NCBI GenBank assembly: GCA_022749755.1 | Contig: CM040447.1 | Location: forward strand, 11,092,087 to 11,156,086 | Direction of reading: 5' to 3' | DNA: 64,000 bases | Source: Azadirachta indica | Taxonomy: Eukaryota; Streptophyta; Magnoliopsida; Sapindales; Meliaceae | Shown here: piece by piece, positions 13,051 through 26,700 of the stretch | Numbering within the stretch: position 1 is the stretch's first letter | Layout: each line of letters starts with the position of its first letter | The notes under the pieces: model-generated | The model's database searches: none | Told to the model about the DNA's origin: nothing | The model's input: only the letters and a program-made list of their open reading frames with translations | Position numbers and translations under genes: made by a program

Positions 13051-15017
13051 TTTTAGCTAATTAATATTATACAAGGATATCATTGTTATTTTTTAATAAT
13101 TTAAAATTTTTATAAGTATTTTTAAAACTATTGAGACTATTTAAGTTAATAGACTAAATTTTAAGAACTCATATATTATTATATTTAACCCTGTCAACTA
13201 ACAAAAGGGGGATTTGAGGTATTATGAAAATAAGAGAAGAGTTTCGAGGTATTAGATCAAACAATAGGAGAGAATCGGGCATTCTCTCTAACTAAATAAA
13301 ATATCTCATCTCTGTCGTTGGTGCAAATCAAGAGGATTAAATTCAAAGTTTTCTCTCAAAATAAAATACAGCTCTATTTTATCCATTGTCTCAATAATCC
13401 AAAATATTAATTTTGTTATAATTATTAAATAAATTATAATTACATCACTTACTTAAAAATTAGAAGCTTATGTAAGAAGAGAATCTTATTATTAAAGAGT
13501 TCATTCACCATAATTAATATTTTCAAATATTAATTAGAACAAGTATGATTATAAATAATGTAATTTTCAAATATTTTCAATGAAACCTTAATAGAAAATG
13601 CATTTTACGAAGGGACGGTAATAAAGTAGTTTAAGGGGTAAGAAGCCTTCCACATCTCCAGTCTCATTTTTCATTTTAATCCCCATCTCTCATTTCATTC
13701 ACCATATCTTTAATAAGGTGGAAATGAGAAATCTTGCCCGAAAAATGAATTAAAAAAAGTATAAACTTGATCACTTAATAAAATTAAAAAAAATAGATTT
13801 TATTTTATTTAATATTGTTTATGCATATATTTTTACTTTTAAAAAATACATTATTTAACTATTTTGTACTTCATATATTATATATATATATATATTTTGA
13901 TTTATTTTATATATAAAAAAATAAAAAAAAAATAATGAATTGAGTAGGGTGTAGAAGAAAAATTACTAAATTATTTTCTATTAATAATTTTGGGTTTATT
14001 TTCCTAATTTTTCATCCCATTTAGGTAAACATGTAATGGCATCTAAAATTTATCTTATTTTGAGGAGACTCCAAAAGGCTAACTCTATGAGGAATTTTGT
14101 TATCCTTAAATTGGTATGATTTGATTTGATTTAGACTTTAAAAATCGAATAGAATTGAAAATATTCAATTTTTAAAATTAACACAAAAAAACTAAACAAA
14201 TTGAATTGAATTAATTTAGTTTTGGTTTGATTTTTTGATCTCTCAGTTTTGAATTTATTTTTTAATTTTTGTAACATTACTTGTAGGTGTAATTTTAAAT
14301 ATTTGTTCAATTTATTTTAATTATTATTAATATACAAAGATTTTGAATTTCAAAACTGAAAGTGAACCGAACTATACAATTTTTTAGATTAAAATCTCAA
14401 AAGCTAGTTATTTGCTACAAATTTGGTTTAATTTGATTTTCTACTTTATAAAGTTATAAGTTTATATATAGGCATTGTCGATAATATTACTTCTATTTTA
14501 TTTTATATTATTTTATACTTACCCAAAAGGAAAAAAATAAAATCCACACGTCAATGTTATTTTATTTTATTTTATTTTGCTAAGAGATTCTGTAATACAA
14601 AAAATGAATCGAATTCTCCTGGCTCTTAACTACCAGACACGTGATTAGTGTGGTTGACCAAGCAACGGAATTAATTTAATAAGAATTAAGAATTAGATTA
14701 GGAAGGACGTGGTGTATGTATATAATACATCATTAACTAATTAATTAATTAATTACTTAAAAAGGCAGGAAGGTAACTGATGGATCAAAAGAGGAAGGAT
14801 ACAGTTATACTTACGTACTTATTGAATTGCATACTTAAGTGACACAACATATATATACAGATATAGATGGGCGAATTTTTAATAATAATAAAAATTAAAA
14901 GTTTAATTTCTAAGTCTACGTCTATCCAATATTTAAGAAATTAATTAATTCCCTGCAGATGTTCATTTTTGTTGAATTAATCTGTTTTTAGAGTGAAGGA
15001 CAAGCAAGCAGAATTAA

Positions 15018-15042
15018 TATATATATATATATATATATATAT
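15018..15042. repeat. AT dinucleotide microsatellite
   Basis: Perfect AT/TA run of about 25 bases, intergenic. Confidence 0.85.
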
Positions 15043-16008
15043 GTATACACACACACGCATGTATATTTAACATTTTTTCTTTTATTTAATGGTCTTGTTT
15101 TGAATTCAACTTCGCTGCCAATTTTATGTTCATCGCTTCCAGTACTCACGTGAAGCACCAACATAAACTCAAACTCATTTTAAAGTCGATCTCCAAAATT
15201 CCCGATGCAAATTAATAGAATATATATGTGTATACGAAATTGATGTGTCAAAATTCAGATAGAAAAATGAAAAAGATAAAATAGAAATTGATCGAGAATG
15301 AGCAAGGTTTTAGTTCTACCATGATAATGTTAGAGAGCTTGTACTTAAATGGGGAAAAAATCGACAGAAATGAATTGAAATAAAACGAGTTAGATACGAT
15401 ATTCATTATCTTAATTAACTCTAATTATATGACAGCAAAATTGCTAGACTGAAAAATAAGTAGCAACAATAAAATTAATTATATAATTAAATTAAGATAT
15501 GACACGCTCATCAGTAAACTTTGGTAAACCTTGTCCCTGTAAGAGAAAGAGAGAGCTCATGATTAAGCTGACCATGTGCGTAATTGCAAAATTTTTACAC
15601 GATATCATTAACTAATGGTGCGAACATTGAAATTAATTAACTTGGAAAGCAAGTAATTTTACGCAAGGGGAAATTCGTTTGAAAAATATAATGGAATGCT
15701 CAATTAATGACGTACGCTTGGCTTTTCTTTTTTTTTTTTTTTTAACAAAAAAAATCAACGGCAACTTATACATATGAGTATATCAACCATTTGTAATATC
15801 TTATATTTTTAATATTGATTTCGTCATTGGGAGGTTTATTGAGAAGTTTAAGATTTCCCACTCGACAGAGTTGAATTGGTCATTAATTTCTAGAGAGATC
15901 TAGTGAGAGGTCAACTCCCTGAATCAATAATATTATTAATGAAATCAGCAGTAAGTTACTCATACATATAATAATATTGATTCATGGAGTATCTCTTTCA
16001 CGATATGC

Positions 16009-16034
16009 ATATATATATATATATATATATATAT
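16009..16034. repeat. AT dinucleotide microsatellite within a palindrome
   Basis: AT run flanked on both sides by mirrored atgcat words (gcatat on the left, atatgc on the right), so the whole forms a palindrome able to fold as a hairpin. Intergenic. Confidence 0.7.
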
Positions 16035-16821
16035 GCATTATGTGTATGTATTTGAGCATGATGATGTGGCATGAAAATGAAATTTGGTATCATGCTGATC
16101 TCACGATGCATTAATCTGCTCCACTCACAGTGTAGATTTCTTGTTAAACTGGTCAATTGTATGTATGTATGTCTGTGTGTGTGCGTATATATATAATATA
16201 CATTTTCATTCACGAAAGTCATTTAACAGGATAACAAAAGAATGTGTATGATATAAAAAATAAAACTTTGAGCCGATAGGAATAATTCTTGCTCGTGTTA
16301 TAATTAGGACAATTAGTAAAGATATCAATTAGAGTTTGTACCTATTCATATAAGTAGAGTGACTATTTGTTATATCTATTTTATCTTTCATTCATAAAAT
16401 ATAAATTTTTAAACAATTTCCTCTCTCTAGCTAACTAGGATATATATATGGGTTGTCAAAGCTGGGACAAAAATTAGTAACTTTATATACACACACACTG
16501 CAATGCAATTCTATTATCTTCATTAGTTTATCGCAAGTAGCTTGTAAAATATAAAGGATTGTATAAGTATACCAATAAAAAGTCTATAGCTGTTTCGCCA
16601 TAATAAGCATATATAAATATACGCAGCTAGAGATTGTATATTCATCCTCTTATTAGCGTGAGCCATGAGAGATAGGAACTTTTTACCAAGAATTTAGTGT
16701 GAGTTCTGTTCGGTCTACAAGCAAGATGATCTTCAATGCACAAAGTCAGCCTGATTTACTTAATTTATATGTTTTAAGTTCTTTGATTTTATATTTCATA
16801 TTGGCCAAACAGCTGGCCATG

Positions 16822-16961
16822 TTGACCAGTCATGAGGATGAACACGAAAAGTTGTAAATAATTTGCATTCTCTCGATCGACTTGATCATTACTAAATCGA
16901 ACAGAATAAATTTTCTATGCAACATGCATATATAGCAGCTTTCTCTTTATATATATATATA
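16822..16961 (+). promoter_or_regulatory. W-box and TATA box upstream of patatin-like copy 1
   Basis: A W-box core TTGACC lies at 16822-16827 and a long TATATATA run at about 16948-16961. The latter is about 100 bases before the start codon at 17060, a fitting place for a TATA box. W-boxes bind WRKY factors, and patatin-like genes are often defence-induced, but one short motif is weak evidence. Confidence 0.3.
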
Positions 16962-17059
16962 CCTATAGTGTTAATGAACTCATATCAGCAATTTTCTTTA
17001 TCATTTTATAATTATTTGGCGTCTTATTCTCTATCTTCTTGCTTCGATTGATCATAAAA

Positions 17060-19712
17060 ATGGAGAACGAAACATCATCATCTTCAAATGTTAAATCGTA
17101 TCTAAGTATTAAACCTCCTATATGTGGTGATCTTATTGCAATTCTGAGCATTGATGGAGGAGGAATTCGAGGAATTATTTCAGCAGTCATTCTTGCCTAC
17201 CTCGAATCTCAACTTCAGGTAATCATTTTATTTTATAAGACACATCCTTGTACGGTATATACTAATTGTTGATGATTGAAACGATATTTATATACATTAT
17301 AGGAACTAGACGGTGAGGATGCAAGGCTTGCAGATTACTTCGACGTGATCGCAGGAACCAGTACAGGTGGTCTGATAACAGCAATGTTAACTGCACCCAA
17401 ATGAACAAAATCGTCCCCTATACACCGCCAAGGATATAGTACCTTTTTACAAACAGAATGGTCCCAAAATTTTCCCAGAAACAAAGTATATAACTAAATA
17501 TAACACAAACACTTGAAGATCTGTGTGGTTATTTTAGGTATTAATGTCAACTAAACTTGTTTCTTCTTCTTAATTCTTTAATTCTTTCTAAAAATACGCG
17601 CAGGGGGCCGCTAGCTTCGGTTATAAAGCCAACAAAAGCTCTAATGGGGAGCAAATATGACGGGAAGTATCTTCGCAAGGTGATAAAGGAGAACTTAAAG
17701 GACACAACGTTGCGCCAAACCTTGACAAACGTTGTTATTCCAACTTTCGACATCAAGAAACTTCAGCCTACTCTCTTTTCCTCATTTCAGGTTCTTATTA
17801 ATTATTAATTAATAAATTAATAAATTTTTGGCTTACAAACATTCCACAGGTAAGCAGTTGAGAGGGGAGAGTTAATTTACGCAGTTAAATTACAATATAA
17901 TTTATTACGCTATTTCATCGTCCGGTTAATGAATGACTCACCACTACTAAGTATGAAAACTTGAGAATTGTAATATCCTTACGTAAAAGTTGATTGTTTT
18001 GCGCTGTCAGAATTTAGCGGCAATTAATTAATTCTCATAAAATTGGAATAAAATCTGGCATGCTGCAGTTACAAACCCGTCCAGTCTTGGATGCCAAGTT
18101 AGCAGATATATGCATATCGACCTCGGCGGCACCAACTTATTTTCCCGCCTATTATTTTCAGAACCCAGATGAACATGGAAAAATGCAAGACTTCAATCTC
18201 ATTGATGGTGGTGTGGCAGCAAACAATCCGGTAACCTTAATTCTTTTACAAGGGAAAAAGGGATTACTTATATAATTAGTCAAACGAGTGAGAAAAAAAG
18301 GTAGTATGTATGAATAATATGCATATTTGTGAACTGTGATATATATATATATATATATATGTATACATATTTCAGACTTTGGTTGCCATTGGCGAGGTGA
18401 CAAAACAGATGACGAAGAAGAACCCGGATTTCCTGCCAACAAAGCCGTTGGATTACGGACGTTTTCTGGTGATCTCGATAGGCACTGGATCAAAAAAGAG
18501 TGAGCACAAATACACTGCTAAAATGGCTTCCAAGTGGGGGATCATAAGCTGGTTGTATGAGGATGGTTCAACTCCACTAATAGATTGTTATGGTCAAGCG
18601 CTTGGGGATATGGTTGATTATCATATCTCAAATGTTTTTCAAGCCCTTCATTCAGAGGACAAGTATCTCAGGATCGATGTAAGTGTTTGCGTGTCACACA
18701 ACTAGAAGATATTTTTCTCAGTGATTTCTGATGAATTGAAATAAGATCTAGCTAGATAGTAATATTTTAGTTCAACTGCTATATATGTATATATATTTTT
18801 TAATAGTCCAATCATTCTTCCGTTGGAATCTCACTCGACACTAGGACCGAGAGAGATTTAAGTTACATCTAGGTAATATTTCAAAGAAAAAATAACTAAT
18901 AAAAAGAACAGCTCATCCTAATCTTAATCTTAATCAGAACATATGAAAATAAGAAAGAAGAAAAAAAAAAAAAAGAACCATTCACAATTATTCTTCTGAA
19001 AAGCAAAAGGACAAACAGAAATATTATATATAGTGACTGGTCAGTTGAGTCTTTGAGAAGGAAAATGCCCGGCATATCCATTTTTGGTAGTCTCTCATTT
19101 CTCTATCAAAAATTCTAGACAAAGAAATAAAAAAAATTTAAAGAATAATTAGTCAATGCCAGGGATGGATAACCTCCAACCACCAACATACGTGCCTGTT
19201 GTATTATTAATATATAAATATTATAGATTATAGATTAATCAGTCTCTTTCTCTTAAGTTGCAAAGTTTGCTGAATAATTCTTCTATGCATGAGATATATA
19301 ATTTACTTTTGTTTTGAAATGTATAAATTAGGATGACACGCTACAAGGAACTTTGGCTTCAATGGATTCAACTACAAAAGAGAATATGGAAAATCTGGTG
19401 AAGTTTGGCGAAGAATTGTTGAAAAAATCCGTTTCCCGCATAAATTTGGAAACAGGCTTGTACGAACAAGTTCATAATGCTGGCACCAACGAGGATGCAC
19501 TCAAAAGGTAGCTTCTTATGAATGCTGATCATTCTAATCCTTCTGCATATTAAACATAGTAACACTGTTACTCTTTTAAACTTATTCCTCAATATAATAA
19601 GGCATACGTTGATCATTCACTCCATTGTCTGCTCTGTATGTTTAATCTCTGCAGGTTCGCAGAAATGCTCTCGGATGAAAGGAAACTACGTGAATCGAAT
19701 CGCCAGGAATGA
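17060..19712 (+). pseudogene. Patatin-like phospholipase copy 1, single frameshift
   Basis: Seven exons of a patatin-like lipid acyl hydrolase are recognisable: 17060-17218, 17303-17485, 17604-17790, 18069-18230, 18376-18678, 19332-19507 and 19655-19712. All borders are GT-AG. Without one extra base the product would be 408 residues, the usual family length. Motifs are the oxyanion-hole loop DGGGIRG (32-38), the nucleophile elbow GTSTGG with Ser73, and the catalytic Asp222 in DGGVAANNP. The family cleaves acyl chains from membrane lipids, often in defence. In exon 2 the run AAA at 17399-17401 has one A too many compared with the expected reading, giving a TGA at 17402, 12 codons after Ser73. 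Everything downstream is intact, so the lesion is recent, allelic, or a base-calling error in a homopolymer. Confidence 0.8.
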
Positions 19713-20740
19713 AATTATTAAAGGATTTGTAATTTGTAAATCAATTTGTCAATTGCTGTGTGCTAATCAACAATACTTGTGCGTTTTATTTTTGAATAAA
19801 GAGTAAATAAAAGCTCTTGCTCACTGCTTTATGAACATACCACTGGATATCAGCACAATCAACTTTCATATTTTTTTTCTCTTCTTCGAGTCAGATCATC
19901 GTAACTTCCTGGTCTACCATTTTGAATAATGCTGTAACTTTAACTCCACTGTAAGGTGTTACCTACGCAAGAAATAATGTCACGCTAACCATCTTTACCT
20001 ATGCACTGCCCGAGTTCTTCAATATCAAAGACGATCATAACTTGGAACATATAAAATTTATAACATAAATATTGAAACATGAGAGTATAAGAGACTACAA
20101 ATTTAATGTATTAAAGAGAATGTGTTATTTTCAAATTACATAAGTCTCTCAACTTTACCAATACATCATGTATACACAAAGCCTCCCAATCAAATAGCTC
20201 TAAGCTTCTGTTGTGGCTGCATACCTCATAGGACTCACAACCTCTGATATGCAATGTGTGCCTACAATGCAAGGATTATGCACAGAACGAAAATGGAAGC
20301 TCACAAATATCATCATCAGGATGGTAGAAACAAAGCAATACCATCCTCAACAATATTAATCATCAGTAACTGTTAGATAAAAACAGAAATAGGTCTCTGC
20401 AGTGGTGAAGACAAGCAAACTCTTGAAATACCTTCAGAAACACAACCTCATTCCCATAAAAAAACATCTGAAACAATCAAATTTTTTGTCTCGTGCATAA
20501 AACCTTATTCTACATTTTCTTTCTTTTCCTGCCTAGGCAAAAAAAAAAAAAAAAAAAAACAACTAAACTTTATGCAATATACAAGAAACAGTAGCAGTGT
20601 CTAGCAGGTAATGTACAGGACACGGTACAAGGAGTTCCCGGGCAAGAAATAGGTAGCTACAAAGCAACTCTATGATACTAATAGAATAAAATAATATTTT
20701 AAAAATAAATAAGCAAATGTAAATTTTTGTACATTTCAAA
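19713..20740. other. Intergenic region between convergent genes
   Basis: Holds the 3' ends of the plus-strand patatin copy and the minus-strand CTLH/CRA gene. A poly-A tract of about 20 bases lies near 20540-20560. No gene seen. Confidence 0.45.
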
Positions 20741-23700
20741 CTACGCAAATATTTGCTGAATGACTGTCTCGGCATTCCCATTGTATTGTGCAAGAAGGTG
20801 GATGGCATCAGCCCTTGGCAAAGCAAGAAATTCCTGCAACAATCCAGAATGCAATTTGTTACATGTTAACAATCTTGTGTGCTACATACTCTCACAAAAG
20901 ATAGGTGAAATTCCGGGACAACAGTTGTGATTGCAACCCCAACCAGAAACAAGAAAAGTTGTGATTAGGACAACCTCAAGTATCAGACTTGAGCTTCAAA
21001 GGTTCAAGAGGTGTTAAAAAACAAAAAAAAGAGCAAGAGTATTTCAGTTACTTGAATAACCAAATAATACCAAAACAGTTGACAAGACTTAGGCCCTACC
21101 AGCAAGAGCTCATGCACATGCTCTACAATCTAAAGTAACAATTATCTCCCAAATCAAATTAGCCCATTAGGTATCTGGCTCAACTGTATCTTGTAAAATT
21201 TCAGCAAGTCCTAAACTGCTCTCAAAATTGGAAGCTTATGTCGCGAGATCCAAAAACGCACAGCAGTATGGACTTAGCAAAATGATAAAATTATATTTTT
21301 TTTTAAAACAAAGAAACAAACAAAAAGCATGCATACCCAAAAGAAGGGTATGTTTGGGACTGCCAAACTAACTTTGAAAACACAGTAAAATATTTGTTAA
21401 AACACCACTTTTACCTGGCAGCTAATATTTACTACCCAACCATCCACTTATATTTGACGTGCATGTCAATCCCAAATACATTGAAGAAAGTAAAGCTATT
21501 GGTATCAATATTCCTCCATAGGCACAATAATATAAACAAACCTAGTCTGAAGATGCATATAATCTAACAGAAGCAAATCCACTTGATTCCAAAATAAGAG
21601 GCAAGATGCTCAACTCACCATTACTTTAAGTATTGCATTTTCATCGCAGATGAAATCTCCAGATGAAACTTGATTTGGACTTCTGCCATCTTCTGACACC
21701 CTGGCATTTGATGATACTGTGACTTGCGAAGATCCTTGGGTGGAACTATCCGGTGCATGTGACTTAGACATGGTTGCATTAGCAAGCAAAGGAGTATTAA
21801 CTTCCTTCAATGAATCAATGCCCAGAAGATTTTCAAAACGATCTCTACACATTTGAAGTTTAAACCACTCAGTGTGTGTGTGAAGGGTTGCTCTCATGAT
21901 TTTCATAAGCTGAGGTTCCTCAATACCAAGCCTCCTACCAATTGCAACCTGACAAGGATAAAACCAAGTGCTTATATTTTATTATTAGATTAAAGGAATT
22001 TCTAGATCGCTATCAATTTTGGTAAAAATTAACTAACAAATATTTGTCAAGTATAATGCCCAGAATAAGTAGAGTTATTAGCAATTTAAGATAATTCCTA
22101 ACATTGTTTTTAACATGCTGAGCAGAGGAAAATTTGAGGGCGACTTGGGGTTATGGATAAATTTCAAAAGAGAAACTTAGATTCCAAAACTACTTTATGT
22201 AGAATTACCTCTCAGCTATTCAATATGTTTTTATCCTGAACTACAATCATTGATTAAATACTACAAGCAAATTAGTGTCATTATGAAAATGGCAGATCAT
22301 ATAGCAGAGTTGTAGACATGTGCTATACCTTTCCATTGTTGCAGGCATTATGGAGAATCTGATCTGTCCCCGAATATGGGCCCTGTGCAGATTTCCAATA
22401 GGTCCACAAATTGGAAAGCTGTAGACCCAACAATCTCAGGGAACATAGATTCCTCAATAAGAGATTTGCTCCCCATCCAAACAGAGGGGAATGACACATC
22501 TGCAGCCTTGAATTTCTTTCCTTTTCTTTTTTATAAGAAACAAGATTCAGGCTTTACAAATGGACTGACAAGGACAAAATGGGGCTTCCAAATAACAGCT
22601 TCAACATATATGCTGTAGCCTTGATACCCTCTCTGTCTTCTTGTTCCTTTTATTTATTTATTTATTATTTGTAGAGTGACCCATAGCCATATTAGCTAAT
22701 TTTGAATGAGTTAAAAAGCTCCAGCACATGCTAATCTAGTCATTACATCAAATGTTGAACAAACTTAAAGAATAACATCATGAGCTGCATTTCAGGTAAA
22801 TTGCTTAATTATCCACAAAAACAAATTTTGAATGAGCTAAAAGCAGCAGTTACTGCATATGATACTGTATTCACTTAAAGATACGTGTGATATACACAAG
22901 CATCAAACAGTCACAGTTGAACATCTAATTTTCCTAGATAGCAGAAAGGGCAAGGATCAGAAGTATAATGTAAAAGCAACATGGACAAACTACCGAAAAT
23001 AAGCACAATGACCTAGCAAGAAAGGAAGTGAGGGAAGATAGATAAATGATATGGTTACAGCATACCTGGAGTGAAGTTGCAAGAGCATGTAAAGGGAAGC
23101 CCTTTACAAGTGCATCCTCGTTAGGTCGAAGCAATGCCAGCAAAGTCTCCTTCAATGGCTTCAGCAGATTAGGATGACTAGCTGCTAGAGGACCTAAATG
23201 GGCACATGCAATCCGTAGAGCACCTGAATGATCACCAGAGTTGACCAGCTTGAGAAATTCAACCTAACACCAACAAACAAAGGTTAAGACTGAACCATTC
23301 AAATAGTCACTGTTTCCTACGAAAGCCATTGACAAAGCCAGATTGACTTACCTGCTTAAGTTGAAATAACAAAATAGGATTTTGCGCAAAAAACTCTGGA
23401 TCCATTGCATTAATTTCTTCAACAGCTTCTGTAGCCATTCCTTTACTAGCAAGCTCCTTCATCACCAGTGCAATCTCATATTTATCCTCCTTATAGTTAA
23501 CATTGGAGATGAAGTGTTTTTCTGGGCCCTGCAAAATAGCTTAGTTGACAATCTATTTTTCACATTCAAAAGAAAAACTTTCCAATCAATTACCTGTTGC
23601 TCTTTTGACATTTTTGAGACGGGAATAGGTATAGAAGAGTTAAGCTCTTGCTTATCATGTTCACTGAGAGAAATTTCAGGATTATAACAAAAGTTGTCAT

Positions 23701-26700
23701 GCCTTCCCCTCCACCTCTTGCGTTTATTCCTTTCTCCAGTTCCATGACTTCTATTTCTGAGAACTCTTGAACTTTCGGGCTGATGTGATCCACTGGTACT
23801 ACAATCTCCATTACTGCCCATTGGCTCACCATTGAATCGTAATTCAACATAAGTTCCTTGCACGCTAGTTACATCAGTATTATTTTCAGGAGACGCATCC
23901 GTATTAGTATTGCTAATGGAAGTTTCACCATCCGAATTTTTACTGGTGCTCCAATCCATTTCAAGGGAGCAGTTCCTTGATGAACAATACCCAGACTCCG
24001 GTTGATTAACTTTTATAGGTTTGGAAAGGGTTTGAATGCCTGACGTATTGAAAAGATATCAACATAATGTGAACAAAAATAATTTTGATAAAATTCTATT
24101 AACATATCAAATATGGGGTTTACCAGAAGGGGATGCAAGACCAGAATCAACGATGCCCCTGTAAACACAGTACTCACGGACAAGCTCGTCAAGCACAGAA
24201 ACATCTAATCTCATCTGGCATAACTCATTCTGCAATGAATATATTTGTCAGTAACAATTGGATACTCAGAATATTCCAGTCAACCCATCTAAATAACATT
24301 AGTATAAACCAAATCCCAGAAAGAGGCCGATCTTTAATTATGTCGAATTACGAGCACTAACAAACTTTGTAGCTCAGACAATTTATTATGTCAACCCACT
24401 TGTCTTATGCAAGTGTCGAAGCACAACAAGTTCATAAAGACTGCCAACCATATTTCAGGTTTTAAAGACAAACCAGCAATCATTGTTTTATGTTCTTTGA
24501 ATATCATCTTTTCATCAAAAGAGAATAAGAACAAAAATGAAAAAAACAAAAGCATTTGCAGTTCCACAAATAAATTTTGTAAAGACCTGTAAAATGGTAA
24601 AAGAAAAGAAAGACTAGGGAAATATTAGTGGAGGTTCCACAGAAGACTGAGTGAATGATTAATGGATAGAAACATTTACTAAAGACTGTACAAAAATAAA
24701 GGAGCCTGCCTCACATATTCCCAATTTAATATAACAATGCAAGAAAGGGCAACCATACACAGCTGATAATCTCACAATAAATACTCATGAGTTGAAAATG
24801 GTTTGCAAAAGGATTCTTCTTAAAAGATTCATAAAAGCTATCACCCATTCAAACAACATAAAGGCCTCCAATTGCAATAAACAAAGTTACAAGAGTACCA
24901 AGTCCTTAAATCATAAAGTAAGAGGCAAGATCCAATTGCTTCTTCCCACCAATGTCCTTCCATAAGCAATAATATTTTTGACTAATGAGAAACTTCCAAT
25001 AAACAAGCTGCTCCAACTTTCTTTCTTTTCTTTGTTCATTGTTTTACTTACAGTTAAAGTAGACAGTTGAGATATTGATTATCCCGCAAGAGTAAAACAA
25101 AATCACAGACTATTGATCACAAAATGAGCATATTAGAGGATAAAAAACGTTTTCAAGTTTTAGCATACATTACATATATCATGTTAATTATTCTCACTGC
25201 CTATAGCATATTATAACAACTGCACATGGGGCCAGCCTGTTAACTGCGTATTGAATGGATACTTGATCATCAGCCTCACCGTAAGGATGAAAGATACAAG
25301 TTAAAGAAATAATAAAGATAAATCATTTAAAAGTTTTAAGAGATGGTAGACAAACAACCTGAAATGCCTGAAATAGATCACCCCGAGCGAATCTCAAGCT
25401 GTCAACAGCTCCCTGTCTTGTAATCTTAACAGCATGTGCAAGGGCTTGGATGTCCACCTATTTTTCATAAGTAAAGATACAAAATGAAAAAAAAAATGTA
25501 AGAGCCACCACATAATTGTTCTTAGATACTGTATGCCAAGAAAACTGCAAAAGGGCAAAGCTGAATGTCCAACAATCAGACCTCATTATGCTGACATATG
25601 AGGTTCAGGCATTATCTCCAGTAAATGAATCATCCAATAAAATTAGAACTGAAATCTAGAAAACTCACCTCATCAAAAGGAGGTGCTTCATACAAACTCT
25701 CTTGAGGTGTTGCAGGTGGGTCACGTTCCTCAAGCAGCAACCTCTCAGTAAGATCTGAAATGGGTGACAACACTCCCTGATGAAGGCAAAATCCTTTGTG
25801 TATGCTGCACAATATAGGGAGGAATTTAGAGAACAATCATACCGATTTAACATCCAGACATGCACAAGCACATGTTACAATCATTTAACAAAAGCACATC
25901 AAAGCTAAAGGATTACCTGATCAAATATCTCAATGTCATTGCAAAAACTGGATCATACGCATGTAAATTCGCCCTTAGGACAGAGGACATCAATCCAGCA
26001 ATTTCAAACCTCCTCCTTTCCGCCCACTGAAACAAATATAGCACATAAAACCAGATATCTTATGTTGATGGTGATGCACCAAATGTTTGCATTCTAGTAT
26101 CAATATCCAACTTAAAAGGAACGTTAGAAATGACAATTACTCAAATTGCCTTTATCTTTAATTGAATTAACAACTCAAACCAAAGAACTCAGTTGCTCTT
26201 GAAAAAGCTACCCATCCAGAAATACAATATGAAAACTACATACCGAAAAAGGAAGATAAAAATATATCAGAAAGCAAAAAACTAGAAGCATGAGTAAAAT
26301 GTTAACTGATAACACATTTGAAGAAATTTAAGAAAGACAAAACACTAATATTACCCCTAAAAATCCTATATATCTGAAAAACATTCTCCAAAACTAAAAA
26401 TACTAATCAAATAAGGCTCCTACCTCTATTGAATTCACAGCAACTTAATTGAGCATTAGCAAGCTATTGCACTTACAAGCAAATGCTCTGAATCTATGTA
26501 ACAGCAAAATTACGTTGACACAGCACTAAAACACCTGGCGTAATATAAGCCTACTTTAGCAATGAACAACTACCTTGTAACTGTTCAGAAACAGAATAAT
26601 CATTCCTTTACAGCCAGTCACAACCCCACAAGAAAATGCATGGTGAAATTGTTTCAGCTAATTTTTTACTAGAAAAGGCCAAATTGAGCCCTTACATTGA

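Larger units (their letters stand above)
8950..16820. other. AT-rich intergenic spacer with simple repeats
   Basis: About 8 kb without a supportable gene. The part near 8800-9060 is the promoter and leader of the sulfotransferase-like gene. The rest is very AT-rich, with many microsatellites and homopolymers. One internal direct duplication (12505-13050) and several dinucleotide runs are listed separately. The stretch 14100-14460, rich in gatttgattt and aaccgaac words, may be an old transposon remnant, but I could not define its ends. Confidence 0.5.
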
